Assembly: GCF_008630065.1 (NCBI RefSeq)
Contig: NZ_VWPL01000008.1
Coordinates: 1 to 64,000, forward strand
Source of the DNA: Blastochloris sulfoviridis
GTDB lineage: Bacteria; Pseudomonadota; Alphaproteobacteria; Rhizobiales; Xanthobacteraceae
Direction: 5' to 3'
DNA: 64,000 bases
Under the pieces are notes generated by a model. That model did not search any database and had not been told where the DNA came from. It saw only the letters and a program-made list of their open reading frames with translations. The number at the start of each line of letters is the position of its first letter. Position 1 is the first letter of the stretch. The translations under genes were made by a program, and so were the position numbers. Below are positions 55,912-64,000 of the stretch, one piece after another.

Positions 55912-56607
55912 TCACTTCTTCTTGTCGCCGCCGGCCGGGGCCTTGGCGGCCGCCGCGGGCGCCTTGGCGGCCGCCGCAGGCGCCTTGGCCGCAGCCGCGG
56001 GTGCGGCCGCCGCGGCCGGGGCCGCCGTCTCGTCCTTGAAGCCGGACGGCGCGACGATGGTCACCAGCGTCGGGTTCTCGTCCTTGGCCGCGGCCAGCAC
56101 GCCCTCAGGCAGGGTGATGTCGCCGAGATGGACCGACTGGTTGATCTCGAGGCCGGTCAGGTCGATCTCGATGGCGGTCGGGATGGCGTCGGGCGGGCAC
56201 AGCAGCGCGAGCTTGTGCTCGACGATGTTGACGGCGGCGCCGCGCTTCACGCCCGGGGAGGCTTCGGCCTTGGTGACGTGGATCGGCACCTCGACGCGGA
56301 TCTTGTGGCCGGCGACCAGGCGCTGGAAATCGACATGGATCGGCAGGTCGCTCACCGGATGGAGCTGGTAGTCGCGCGGGATGACGCGGTGCTTCTCGCC
56401 GTCGAGCTCGATGTCGAACACGGTGGTGAGGAACCGGCCGGCATAGATGCGGGTGCGGATCTCGTCGCTTTCGAGCGAAATGGTGATGGGGGGCTGCTTG
56501 GCGCCGTAGATCACGGCCGGGGTACGGTCGGCGCGGCGTTCGGCACGCGCGGCCCCCTTGCCGCTGCGCGGACGCGCCGTCGCCTTGAGTTCGCGAATGG
56601 TGGTCAT
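55912..56607 (-). CDS. rplY: 50S ribosomal protein L25/general stress protein Ctc
   Basis: 5S rRNA-binding protein of the long TL5/CTC type: an N-terminal L25 domain (RELKATARPRSGKGAARAERR...PAVIYGAKQPPI) and a C-terminal beta domain to about 185. It ends in an Ala/Pro/Lys tail of about 40 residues in which KAPAAAA is repeated four times, then GGDKKK. Start at the ATG at 56607, fixed by MTTIRELKA. First gene of rplY-pth-ychF. 231 residues. Confidence 0.94.
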   Translation of the reverse strand: MTTIRELKATARPRSGKGAARAERRADRTPAVIYGAKQPPITISLESDEIRTRIYAGRFLTTVFDIELDGEKHRVIPRDYQLHPVSDLPIHVDFQRLVAGHKIRVEVPIHVTKAEASPGVKRGAAVNIVEHKLALLCPPDAIPTAIEIDLTGLEINQSVHLGDITLPEGVLAAAKDENPTLVTIVAPSGFKDETAAPAAAAAPAAAAKAPAAAAKAPAAAAKAPAGGDKKK

Positions 56608-56773
56608 GGGTGTCCTCAAGATGGAAAACGCCGCCCGGTGGGCGGCCTTTGGCCCGCGCGTCGCCTCCAGGGGTGCGAAGGCGCGCAGGGACGCGCGTAC
56701 ATAGCGGCGATGCGGGTCAAGTTCAACTCGGCGCGCCGGGCGGGCTGGGATGACGCCGCGCCGGTTGGGTTGC

Positions 56774-57127
56774 TTACAGAGTCTGCGGCTCCGAACGGAC
56801 GACGACGGACAGGCGGCCGCTACCCTGCTCGGTGTTCCCGTGCGCGGCGGGCTTCACCGTCACCTCGACGTCCTGCCCGAGGATGGTGAGAAACTCCATG
56901 AGGCGGCCGACCGAAACCGAAACCGGCTTGCACCGCATCAGGGCCGAGACCTGCGGCTGCGTCGTGCCGAGACGCTTGGCAGCCTCCGTCTGCGTGAGGC
57001 CGCTTTCCGAAAGCAGCTTGTAGATTTGCACGATGAGCTGGGCCTTCAGAAGCTCCTGCTCGGACTCCTCCTTGAAGCCAAGATCGGCGAACACATTGCC
57101 GCTGCTGTCGTGAAAATCCCGCGTCAT
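56774..57127 (-). CDS. HigA-like antitoxin, XRE-type helix-turn-helix protein
   Basis: A 117-residue DNA-binding protein. HTH: LSESGLTQTEAAKRLGTTQPQVSALMR (about 45-71), then VSVGRLMEFLTILGQDVEVTVKP. Its start overlaps the toxin stop (ATGA at 57124-57127), the toxin-first order usual for HigBA-type modules (COG5606 group). Expected to bind and neutralise the partner and repress the operon. Confidence 0.85.
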   Translation of the reverse strand: MTRDFHDSSGNVFADLGFKEESEQELLKAQLIVQIYKLLSESGLTQTEAAKRLGTTQPQVSALMRCKPVSVSVGRLMEFLTILGQDVEVTVKPAAHGNTEQGSGRLSVVVRSEPQTL

Positions 57128-57501
57128 GGCTCGGTCTCCCGGTACGTCTCTTTGTGAATAGCCTCCGCTATCTTCAGGCGGTCCTTGATGAGGTCGATAT
57201 CCTGCTGCGGCGTCGCAATGCCCTGTTTCGATTTCTTCTGAAACACGTGCAGCACATAGAGCGCCGTGGCGTAACGCACGGTGTAGACCGCGCGATAGGT
57301 GCCGCCCTTGTCGTCCTCGATCAGTTCCAGCACGCCAGCGCCGCCAAAGCCTTTCAACGGCTTGGCAATCGGCGGTGTCACGCCGGTCTGCGCGGCATAG
57401 AGCGCAACGCCGAACGTCCGCCGGACACCCTTGGGCAAGGCCCGCATGTCGCGCTGGCTGGACGCGATCCAGACCAGCCTCTTTCCGGAAGGCTTGCACA
57501 T
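57124..57501 (-). CDS. HigB/RelE-superfamily toxin (phage Gp49-like)
   Basis: A 125-residue basic protein: KRLVWIASSQRDMRALPKGVRRTFGVAL is the family N-terminus and YRAVYTVRYATALYVLHVFQKKSKQG its core strand, giving a RelE-like mRNA interferase fold (COG4679 type). First gene of a toxin-antitoxin pair. The start codon lies at the outer edge of a family C palindrome, whose terminal AT supplies two of its three bases; ribosome binding site is weak. Confidence 0.85.
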   Translation of the reverse strand: MCKPSGKRLVWIASSQRDMRALPKGVRRTFGVALYAAQTGVTPPIAKPLKGFGGAGVLELIEDDKGGTYRAVYTVRYATALYVLHVFQKKSKQGIATPQQDIDLIKDRLKIAEAIHKETYRETEP

Positions 57502-57542
57502 ACGGTTTCCGGTTGATCCCTTCGGGGTATCGGAAACCGTAT
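57500..57542. repeat. Family C hairpin at the toxin start codon
   Basis: ATACGGTTTCCG and CGGAAACCGTAT are perfect 12-bp arms around a 19-base loop with TGATCCCTTCGGGG. This is the first module of family C alone. It is the toxin mRNA leader. Confidence 0.85.
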
Positions 57543-57592
57543 CGTGCAGGCAGTATATAAATTATTATATAGAGATGGCAAGGCGCCTCCGG

Positions 57593-57662
57593 TTCGGTTT
57601 CCGGTCGATCCCTTCGGGGTGACGGAAACGGTCTCGCCGAAAACCCTGGCTCTGCCAGGGGC
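57593..57662. repeat. Family C copy 4
   Basis: GGTTTCCGGTCGATCCCTTCGGGGTGACGGAAACGGTCTCGCC and a shorter second hairpin (CCCTGG/CCAGGG). Between it and the toxin leader lies an AT-rich stretch (57549-57576, TATATAAATTATTATATA) unlike the rest of the window, a likely promoter of the toxin-antitoxin operon. The rest of the gap to 57765 has no gene. Confidence 0.75.
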
Positions 57663-57765
57663 GCTCGATGGCGGGATTTTCCGCGGCCGGACGACGGCTT
57701 CCCGTACCGATCAGCGCGCCGGGGCCGCCTCCACCCTACGCGCCGGCCGGGATGACACCGTCCGC

Positions 57766-58602
57766 TCAGCCCGCGAGTTCGCGCCCGCGCAGGGTTGCGG
57801 CCGCGACCGCCTGCTCCAGCAGCGCATCGAACCCGGCCTCGGCCATCAGCACCGCCAGCGCCGCCGCCGTGGTGCCGCCCGGCGAGGTGACGTTGCGGCG
57901 GAGCTGGTCGGCCGGCAGGTCGGACAACCGCAGAAGCTCGGCGGAGCCGATCACCGTCGCCCGCGCCAGCCGCGCGGCGAGCTCGGCCGGCAGCCCGGCC
58001 GCGGCCCCCGCCCGCGCCAGACTTTCCACCAGCAGGAACACATAGGCCGGCCCGGAGCCCGACACCGCGGTGGCGGCGTCCATCAGCGCCTCGTCGTCGA
58101 TCCACTCGCAGGCGCCGGTGGCGGCGAGCAGCGCATGGGCGAGTTCCCGCTGGGCCGGCGTCAGCCGGCCGTTGGGCACCGCCACGGTGATGCCGCGGCC
58201 GACCGCGGCCGGGGTGTTGGGAATCGAGCGGACGATGGCGGTGCCGGCCGGAAAGGCGGCCTCCAGATTGGCCAGCGTCTTGCCGGCCATGATCGACACC
58301 ACCAGCGTGCCGGGGCCGGCGCGGCCGGCCACCACAGGCAAGGCGCTCGCCGCCATCTGCGGCTTGACCGCGAGCAGGATCACCGCCGGCGCCGGCAGCT
58401 TCGCAAAATCGCCCGCAAGGTCGGGATTGAGCGCGATGCCGCGCTCTCCGATCAGCGCCGCGGTCTCGGGCGGCGGCGCGGGGTCGACCACCACCACCTG
58501 GCCGGGATCGAGCCCGTCGGCGAGCCAACCTTCCAGCAGCGCGCCACCCATCTTGCCCGCGCCGAGCAGCACGAGCGGACCTGAAAACGAAGGAAGTGCC
58601 AT
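57766..58602 (-). CDS. proC: Pyrroline-5-carboxylate reductase
   Basis: Final step of proline synthesis, reducing pyrroline-5-carboxylate with NAD(P)H. 278 residues: Rossmann LVLLGAGKMGGALLEGWL (10-27), AVILLAVKPQM, RSIPNTPAAVGRG, and the C-terminal signature ATAVSGSGPAYVFLLVESL...RNVTSPGGTTAAAL. Follows the YbjN gene in the same direction with an 81-bp gap containing a partial family A arm (58632-58662). Confidence 0.95.
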   Translation of the reverse strand: MALPSFSGPLVLLGAGKMGGALLEGWLADGLDPGQVVVVDPAPPPETAALIGERGIALNPDLAGDFAKLPAPAVILLAVKPQMAASALPVVAGRAGPGTLVVSIMAGKTLANLEAAFPAGTAIVRSIPNTPAAVGRGITVAVPNGRLTPAQRELAHALLAATGACEWIDDEALMDAATAVSGSGPAYVFLLVESLARAGAAAGLPAELAARLARATVIGSAELLRLSDLPADQLRRNVTSPGGTTAAALAVLMAEAGFDALLEQAVAAATLRGRELAG

Positions 58603-58683
58603 GATGTCACACAGGATTCGGCGATCGCATCGCTCTCCTCTCCCCGCGCGGGAGAGGAGGCGCGCCGTTCCCGTCGAGGGCTA

Positions 58684-59184
58684 TCAGGCCTCGCCGACCG
58701 TGTCGAGCAGCGAGGCGTCGAGCGCCTCGCGGGCGCTCTTGCCCGCCCACACCACGAACTGAAAGGCCGGGTAGAAGCGCTCCACCGCATCGACTGCCGC
58801 CTGCAACAGCGCCTCGCACTGCAGGTGGCCCATCGATGCGCCGCCGGCCAGCAGTTGCGCGTGGCGGAACATCACCACGCCTTCGCTCGACCACAGGTCG
58901 AAATGGCCGAGCCAGAGCTGCTCATTGACCATGGCCAGGAGCTTGAGCACTTCGGGCCGCCGTCCCTCCGGCACCTTGAGGTCGAAGGCGCAGGCCATGT
59001 GCAGCGCCTCGACCTGGTCCATCCAGGAGAACGAGACGTGATAGTCGCTCCAGCGGCCGTCCAGCGACAGGGTGATCTCGTCGTCGCCCGAGCGCTCGAA
59101 CGTCCAGTCGTTCGCGCTGGCGAGTCGTTCGACCAGATCCACCGGATTGGCGCGATGCTCGACGTCGATTTCGATTAAGCTCAT
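58684..59184 (-). CDS. YbjN domain-containing protein
   Basis: A 166-residue cytoplasmic protein of the YbjN family (COG-type sensory-transduction regulator fold), commonly next to proC in alphaproteobacteria. Conserved blocks: NPVDLVERLASANDWTFERSGDDEITLSLDG and VNEQLWLGHFDLWSSEGVVMFRHAQLL. Start at the ATG at 59184. Function unknown. Confidence 0.88.
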   Translation of the reverse strand: MSLIEIDVEHRANPVDLVERLASANDWTFERSGDDEITLSLDGRWSDYHVSFSWMDQVEALHMACAFDLKVPEGRRPEVLKLLAMVNEQLWLGHFDLWSSEGVVMFRHAQLLAGGASMGHLQCEALLQAAVDAVERFYPAFQFVVWAGKSAREALDASLLDTVGEA

Positions 59185-59449
59185 CCGGCCAACCTCGCGA
59201 TCATGAGTCGTGGGGCGCGGTCGCAACTTCGAAACGGCGATGATCCACTCCCGCGAGAAGTTGAACGCGAATCATCGCCTGCGGAAATCATATCGTGGCC
59301 CGTGAACGGTCGGCTACCGCCCTCTGTATCCGAGGCGCTTGGATTCGCGCAACAGATTCAAGCGAATAGCCGGCTATATGCACATCTTCCTGCCGGGCTT
59401 CCGTCGTTCCTCTCCCGCAAGGGGAGAGGGACGAACGCAGCGGTCTCAA

Positions 59450-59524
59450 CCGGCCATCTCTCGACCGGTCGTGTCTCGGCCGGCCATCTCTCGGCCGTTC
59501 ATGTCTCAGCCGTTCATCTTGGCT
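59450..59524. repeat. 15-bp tandem repeat over the end of ubiK (within a 321-bp gap)
   Basis: Five imperfect 15-bp units beginning CCGGCCATCTCTCG, CCGGTCGTGTCTCGG, CCGGCCATCTCTCGG, CCGTTCATGTCTCAG and CCGTTCATCTTGGCT. The ubiK stop codon (59506-59508) lies in the fourth unit and its last coding bases in the fifth, so the array seems to have grown from the gene's end. A partial family A arm sits at 59403-59432. No other gene in 59185-59505. Confidence 0.75.
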
Positions 59525-59757
59525 TCGAGCGCGGCGAGGCGGGCGGCCAGCGCCTCGTTCTCCTCGCGCGCCTTGATCACCATGTCGCGCAGCACCTCGA
59601 ACTCCTCGCGCGAGGGCACGTCGAGATCGCGCAGGATGCGCTCGGCCTGGGCGCGCACCACCGTCTCGGCCTCGCGGCGTACGCCATCGGCCATGCCGGC
59701 GGCATCGTTCACCAGGCGCGAAACATCGTCGAAGAACCGGCTCGTGGTTTGGGTCAT
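59506..59757 (-). CDS. ubiK: Ubiquinone biosynthesis accessory factor UbiK
   Basis: An 83-residue coiled-coil protein (formerly DUF526/BMFP) needed for efficient ubiquinone synthesis. MTQTTSRFFDDVSRLVNDAAGMADGVRREAE begins an amphipathic helix; residues 45-80 (REEFEVLRDMVIKAREENEALAARLAALEAKM) form the trimerising coiled coil. Start at the ATG at 59757. Divergent from lgt, the usual alphaproteobacterial order. Confidence 0.92.
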   Translation of the reverse strand: MTQTTSRFFDDVSRLVNDAAGMADGVRREAETVVRAQAERILRDLDVPSREEFEVLRDMVIKAREENEALAARLAALEAKMNG

Positions 59758-59998
59758 GACCTCATCTCCTGATACGCGGTCCGCCCGAGCCGCTGGCGTT
59801 CGGGCGAATTCCAATCCGGTCATAGCCTGGATCCGGCCGGCGGGCTTCGCCAAAAATCGCAACCGGTATCTATAGGCTTAGAATGGCGACACAATGGTGG
59901 CGGTCCGTCGGGTGCGCAAGGCCTCCCGCGCGCCTGTGTCGCGCGGCGCACAGGCGCGGGCTTGACGCGCCGCGCCCCCACAGGCACAGCCTGCCGCC

Positions 59999-60835
59999 AT
60001 GCTGCCGCTCTTTGCCCCGCCGCTCCTCGCCATTCCCTTCCCGGCCTTCGACCCGGTGCTGGTGTCGGTCGGCCCGTTCGCCATCCGCTGGTACGCGCTG
60101 GCCTATATCGTCGGGCTCTTGGGCGGCTGGTGGCTGACGCGGCGGCTGGTGTCGAGCCCGTCGCTGTGGGGCGGCACCCCGCCGATGCAGCCCGCCGACC
60201 TCGACGACGCGCTCTTGTGGATCGCGCTCGGCGTCATCCTCGGCGGCCGGCTCGGCTTCGTGCTGGTCTACAATCTCGACTATTACGCCGCCCACCCGCT
60301 CGATGCGCTGATGGTCTGGCGCGGCGGCATGTCGTTCCACGGCGGCTTCCTCGGCGCGGTGGTGGCGATGGTGCTGTTCGCCAGAAGCCGCGGCATCTCG
60401 GCGCTGTCGCTGTTCGACCTGGTGGCCGCGGTGGTGCCGATCGGCCTGTTCCTCGGCCGCATCGCCAATTTCATCAATGGCGAGCTGTGGGGCCGCGTCG
60501 CCGACGTGCCGTGGGCGGTGATCTTCCCCAATGGCGGGCCGGAGCCGCGCCATCCGAGCCAGCTCTATCAGGCGGGGCTCGAAGGCCTGCTGCTGTTCGC
60601 GATCGGCATGATCGCGGTGCGCATGGGCGCGCTCAGGCGGCCCGGGCTGGTGGCGGCGCTGTTTGCCACCGGCTACGGCATCGTGCGCATCGTCGGCGAG
60701 GTGTTCCGCCAGCCCGACCCACAGCTCGGCTTCTTCGCCTTCGGCCTGACCATGGGCATGATCCTGTCGGTGCCGATGATCCTGGCCGGCCTGTGGTTCA
60801 TCCGCCGCGCCCTCGTCAATCCGCCGCGGGGATGA
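59999..60835 (+). CDS. lgt: Prolipoprotein diacylglyceryl transferase
   Basis: Inner-membrane enzyme that adds diacylglycerol to the lipobox Cys of prolipoproteins. 278 residues, about seven spans. Signature [14 protein letters not shown] (about 155-168) and the N-terminal [13 protein letters not shown] are intact; the HGG loop ([11 protein letters not shown]) holds the essential His. Overlaps the next start by ATGA. Confidence 0.95.
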   Translation: MLPLFAPPLLAIPFPAFDPVLVSVGPFAIRWYALAYIVGLLGGWWLTRRLVSSPSLWGGTPPMQPADLDDALLWIALGVILGGRLGFVLVYNLDYYAAHPLDALMVWRGGMSFHGGFLGAVVAMVLFARSRGISALSLFDLVAAVVPIGLFLGRIANFINGELWGRVADVPWAVIFPNGGPEPRHPSQLYQAGLEGLLLFAIGMIAVRMGALRRPGLVAALFATGYGIVRIVGEVFRQPDPQLGFFAFGLTMGMILSVPMILAGLWFIRRALVNPPRG

Positions 60836-61926
60836 CCCCGCTCGGGCGCGAGCTGGCCGACCTCATCCGCGCCGACGGCCCGCTGTCGGTTGCGCGCTTC
60901 ATGGCGCTCTGCCTCGGCCACCCGCGCCACGGCTATTACCTCACGCGCGATCCGCTGGGCCGCGCCGGCGACTTCGTCACCGCGCCGGAAATCTCGCAGA
61001 TGTTCGGCGAGCTGATCGGCCTGTGGTGCGCCGACGCCTGGAACCGCATGGGCGCGCCGGAGCGGGTGGCGCTGGTCGAACTCGGCCCCGGCCGCGGCAC
61101 GCTGATGGCCGACGCGCTGCGGGCGCTGAAGGTGGTGCCGGCGCTGCGGGCCACCCTTGCCGTGCATCTGGTGGAGACCAGCCCTGCGCTCATGGCACGC
61201 CAGCGCGCGGCGCTCGAAGCGGCCGGCGTTCCGGCCGGCGTTCCGGTCTTCTGGCACGCCCGGCTGGCGGACGCCCCGGACGGCCCGAGCCTGATCGTCG
61301 CCAACGAGTTCCTCGACGCCCTGCCGGTGACCCAGCTCGTGCGCGGCCGCGACGGCTGGCACGAGCGGCAGGTGGGGCTCGATTCGGACGGCCGGCTCGC
61401 CTTCGGCCTGTCGCCGGCCCGCCTGCCCGACTCGCTGGTGCCGGCGGCGCTGCGAACCGCCCCGCCGGGCAGCCTCGTCGAGGTGTCGCCCGAGCGGGCG
61501 GCGGCCGTGCGCGAGATCGCCCGGCGGCTGGTGGCGCACGGCGGCGCGGCGCTGATCGTCGACTACGGCCACACGCAAAGCGGGCTCGGCGACACGCTGC
61601 AGGCGGTGAAGGGCCACGCCTTCGCCGATCCGCTGGCCGAGCCCGGCGAGGCCGACCTGACCAGCCATGTCGATTTCGCGGCCCTTGCGGCGGCCGCCCG
61701 CGCCGAGGGCGCCGCCGTCCACGGCCCGGTGACGCAGGGCGCGTTCCTCGCCGCGCTGGGCATCGACGTGCGGGCAGCGCGGCTGAAGGCGGCTGCCCCC
61801 GATCAGGCCGCGGACATCGACGCCGCTTTGCACCGCCTCACCGCCCCGGATGCCATGGGCAATCTGTTCAAGGTGCTGGCGATCGCCGATCCCAAGCTCG
61901 GCCCGCTCGCCGGGTTCGCGGGCTGA
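60832..61926 (+). CDS. SAM-dependent methyltransferase, MidA/NDUFAF7 family (DUF185)
   Basis: A 364-residue class I methyltransferase. [41 protein letters not shown] is the family N-terminus, [16 protein letters not shown] the SAM-binding loop, and [12 protein letters not shown] the motif II region. In mitochondria NDUFAF7 methylates an arginine of complex I; the bacterial substrate may be the equivalent subunit. Coupled to lgt by ATGA, as usual in this order. Confidence 0.9.
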   Translation: MTPLGRELADLIRADGPLSVARFMALCLGHPRHGYYLTRDPLGRAGDFVTAPEISQMFGELIGLWCADAWNRMGAPERVALVELGPGRGTLMADALRALKVVPALRATLAVHLVETSPALMARQRAALEAAGVPAGVPVFWHARLADAPDGPSLIVANEFLDALPVTQLVRGRDGWHERQVGLDSDGRLAFGLSPARLPDSLVPAALRTAPPGSLVEVSPERAAAVREIARRLVAHGGAALIVDYGHTQSGLGDTLQAVKGHAFADPLAEPGEADLTSHVDFAALAAAARAEGAAVHGPVTQGAFLAALGIDVRAARLKAAAPDQAADIDAALHRLTAPDAMGNLFKVLAIADPKLGPLAGFAG

Positions 61927-61949
61927 GGCGGGGTATCCCGCCAGCCCTC

Positions 61950-62168
61950 CCGCGTCATCCCGGGCGTAGCGAAGCGAAGACCCGGGATCGTCCCCCTTGT
62001 GGTGTCATCCCGGGCGAACGAAGTGAGACCCGGGATCGTCCTCCGAAGACGACACCCCTTTCCTGCGCACGGTCCCGGGTCGCGGGCCTTCGGCCCTTGC
62101 CCGGGACGACAGGACTACGGCGACCGGTCCCGGGTCGCGCGGCTGACGCCGCTTTCCCGGGATGACGG
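61950..62168. repeat. Family B repeats between convergent genes
   Basis: GCGTCATCCCGGGCGTAGCGAAGCG...CCCGGGATCGTC, GTCATCCCGGGCGAACGAAGTG...CCCGGGATCGTCC, then GGTCCCGGGTCGCGGGCC...GCCCGGGACGAC and GGTCCCGGGTCGCGCGGC...CCCGGGATGACGG: two complete palindromic units. No gene. Confidence 0.82.
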
Positions 62169-62187
62169 GATGACGGCCGGTGCCGTA

Positions 62188-62910
62188 TCAGATCGCCGCG
62201 GCGGGGGCGGTCTCGTCGCCGGAGCGGGCGGGCTCCGTCCAGCTCTGCTCGCGGCGGTCGCGCCGGCAGCGCGGCGTGGGGATCATCCGGCAGACCTCGC
62301 CGATCCGGGTCGACCAGTCCCAGGCGCGGGCGAGCTCGCGGTCGAGCGCCGCCATGGTGCGCGACAGGTCGGGATCGTCGTCGACCAGCCAAGTCTCCGA
62401 GACGCGCGCGAACAGCATCGCCAGCCCCTGGGCGCGGGCCATGCCGCGCAGGCCCTTGGCCTCGATGCCGGCGCCGGCCAGCATCCACTGCATCGAGCGC
62501 AGCGACAGCCGACCCAGCGCCATGCCGAGCGGCGGGAAGCGCAGGCCCGAGGCGCGCAGATTCTCCACCGCCCGCCGGTGCGGCGCCAGAATCTCGAAGC
62601 GCTGCATCATCACGTCGAACAGCCGCTCGCGCGGGGTGGCGTCGGCGTCGTCATCGGCGGTTGCGGCCAGCACCTTGCGGTCGAGATCCTTGGAGAACGC
62701 CGCCACGATGTCGAAGGTGGAGCCGAACTCGCGGCGGAACTCGGCCAGCGGCACGCCGGCCCGCTCGCCCACCGTCTTGAGGTCGATCTCCTCGAACCGC
62801 CGCTCGGCGAGCAGGCCGAGGAACGCCTCGATCAGCCGCTCGCGCGGGGACGCCTCGGCCAAGCCGGGGACCGCCGGCTCGATATTGTCGCCGTTCGACA
62901 TGTCGGTCAT
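62188..62910 (-). CDS. TetR/AcrR-family transcriptional regulator
   Basis: A 240-residue regulator. N-terminal HTH: PRERLIEAFLGLLAERRFEEIDLKTVGERAGVPLAEFRREFGSTFDIVAAF (about 22-72). The ligand domain is all-alpha with no recognisable effector signature. The C-terminus (TPRCRRDRREQSWTEPARSGDE) is basic and probably disordered. Divergent from uvrC across about 185 bp. Confidence 0.82.
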   Translation of the reverse strand: MTDMSNGDNIEPAVPGLAEASPRERLIEAFLGLLAERRFEEIDLKTVGERAGVPLAEFRREFGSTFDIVAAFSKDLDRKVLAATADDDADATPRERLFDVMMQRFEILAPHRRAVENLRASGLRFPPLGMALGRLSLRSMQWMLAGAGIEAKGLRGMARAQGLAMLFARVSETWLVDDDPDLSRTMAALDRELARAWDWSTRIGEVCRMIPTPRCRRDRREQSWTEPARSGDETAPAAAI

Positions 62911-63095
62911 AGCCGCCTCCTCGAAAATGGGGGATCCGCAGGCCCGCTCGGCGGGCTGCGGACGTATTCGCGTCGCCTCAACATAGGACGTGCGCCGGCT
63001 GGCGCAACGGCAGCGCGACGCGCGTCGAAACGTCGAGCGTGAACCATTATATATCGCGCCGGCAGTTCCGCCGGCAGCAACCGAAAAGACCGATC

Positions 63096-64000
63096 GTGGC
63101 TCCCCCCGCCCCGCGCGCCAATCTCGATCCCGACCTCGACCTCGACCGCCGCGAGGCCGAAGCCGAGGCCGCGGCCGACCGCGCGCTCGCGGCGCAGGAG
63201 CTGGCCTCGGATCTGGCCGAGACGCTGGCGGAGGATTTCGGCGACGGCCCGGCGGGCGGCGAGGAGCCGGTGGTTGGCCAGCTTGTGCGCGGCGCGGCGC
63301 TGATCCGCGAGCTTGCCCGCCACGCCCCGAACGGCCCCGGCGTCTACCGCATGACCGGCGCCGCGGGCGACGTGCTCTATGTCGGCAAGGCCAAGAGCAT
63401 CAAGCGGCGCGTGCTGTCCTATGCCCGTACCGCCGGCCACACCAACCGCATCGCCCGCATGGTGTCGCTGACCATGGCGATGGAGTTCGTCTCGACCCGC
63501 ACCGAGACCGAGGCGCTGCTGCTCGAAGCCAACCTGATCAAGCGGCTGCGCCCGCGCTTCAACGTGGTGCTGCGCGACGACAAGTCGTTCCCCTACATCC
63601 TGATCACCGGGGATCATCCGGCGCCGCAGATCTGCAAGCATCGCGGCGCGCGCAACCTGCCCGGCAAGTATTACGGGCCGTTCGCCAGCGTGTGGGCGGT
63701 CAACCGCACGCTCAACGCGCTGCAGCGGGCGTTCCTCATCCGCTCGTGCTCGGACGCGGTGTTCGAAAGCCGCTCCCGCCCCTGCCTGCTCCACCAGATC
63801 AAGCGCTGCGCCGGCCCCTGCACCGGCGAGGTTTCGGCCGAGGCCTACCAGCGGCTGGTGAGCGAGGCCAACGCCTTCCTGTCCGGGCGCTCGCGGGCGG
63901 TGAAGGAGGAGCTTGCCGCCGACATGGAGGCCGCCGCCGCGGTGCTCGATTTCGAGCGCGCGGCGGTGCTGCGCGACCGCTTGGCGGCGCTGTCGGCGGT
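63096..64000 (+). CDS. uvrC: Excinuclease ABC subunit C, 5' part (cut by window end)
   Basis: The nuclease of nucleotide-excision repair that cuts on both sides of a lesion marked by UvrAB. The visible 301 codons cover an acidic N-terminal extension (about 70 residues), the GIY-YIG domain (GPGVYRM...[19 protein letters not shown], about 80-165), a Cys-bearing segment [15 protein letters not shown], and the start of the UVR domain ([16 protein letters not shown]) at the edge. Start is GTG at 63096; the core frame is open to the window end. Confidence 0.92.
   Translation, partial: MAPPAPRANLDPDLDLDRREAEAEAAADRALAAQELASDLAETLAEDFGDGPAGGEEPVVGQLVRGAALIRELARHAPNGPGVYRMTGAAGDVLYVGKAKSIKRRVLSYARTAGHTNRIARMVSLTMAMEFVSTRTETEALLLEANLIKRLRPRFNVVLRDDKSFPYILITGDHPAPQICKHRGARNLPGKYYGPFASVWAVNRTLNALQRAFLIRSCSDAVFESRSRPCLLHQIKRCAGPCTGEVSAEAYQRLVSEANAFLSGRSRAVKEELAADMEAAAAVLDFERAAVLRDRLAALSA

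Noticed and set aside
57124-57501. Prophage remnant suggested by the Gp49-like toxin
   Set aside because: Neighbours are ordinary chromosomal genes and no integrase, attachment site or other phage gene is visible; HigB-type toxins are common outside phages.

Overview
This window is a GC-rich chromosomal segment from an alphaproteobacterium, most likely of the order Hyphomicrobiales (Rhizobiales). Supporting signs are the gene blocks lptF-lptG-lptD-surA-like-pdxA-rsmA, ychF-pth-rplY, petA-petB-petC followed by mtnP and apt, lgt divergent from ubiK, and a small Omp25-like outer-membrane protein. Several families of intergenic palindromic repeats typical of this order also occur. Cytochromes b and c1 are encoded by separate genes, not fused as in Bradyrhizobium. 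That, and a set of tiny membrane peptides at 46.9-47.8 kb, make a purple phototroph near Blastochloris or Rhodoplanes a possible source, but this is inference. No tRNA, rRNA, CRISPR array, prophage or insertion sequence was recognised.

Layout. 0-9 kb: a GNAT acetyltransferase and the remnant of a second one, then a minus-strand operon MoxR ATPase - DUF58 - DUF4159/BatA-like - large membrane protein. 9-12 kb: DUF1285, a Nudix CoA pyrophosphatase, DUF6111 and CCA tRNA nucleotidyltransferase. 12-18.7 kb: DUF2158, hemF and trmL on the minus strand, divergent from petABC (cytochrome bc1), then mtnP and apt. 19-25.5 kb: a glycosyltransferase, an ABC-F ATPase, a lipoprotein, holC and pepA. 25.7-33.4 kb: the LPS export and assembly operon running into pdxA and rsmA. 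33.6-41 kb: a membrane protein, an ornithine/diaminopimelate-type decarboxylase, a secreted RNase T2 with an upstream partner, rlmJ, an outer-membrane protein, an LPS-core-type glycosyltransferase and an SDR. 41-45 kb: a MarR regulator - OmpR-type regulator - EnvZ-type kinase operon, divergent from ilvE. 45-48 kb: repeat-rich DNA holding three paralogous 28-29-residue membrane peptides. 48-52.7 kb: DUF486, a membrane-anchored protein, an EAL protein with a degenerate GGDEF site, and a globin-coupled chemoreceptor. 53-64 kb: two MaoC hydratases, ychF, pth, rplY, a HigBA-like toxin-antitoxin pair, proC, YbjN, ubiK, lgt, a MidA/NDUFAF7 methyltransferase, a TetR regulator and the 5' part of uvrC.

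The most interesting region is the micro-peptide module at 46.74-47.93 kb. One peptide gene lies on the plus strand; two face it on the minus strand. The peptides share a core with equal spacing (EK-x2-V ... VP-[FL]-F). Two of the genes share a control block of about 70 bp about 113-116 nt upstream of the start codon, a conserved leader motif and almost identical ribosome binding sites. This looks like a duplicated, co-regulated family of small single-span membrane proteins, possibly light-harvesting or respiratory complex subunits; their function cannot be settled from sequence alone. Other notable points are an in-frame palindrome-bearing insertion in pdxA, a fossil acetyltransferase 3' end, and mobile palindromes that have become the end of one gene and the start of another.
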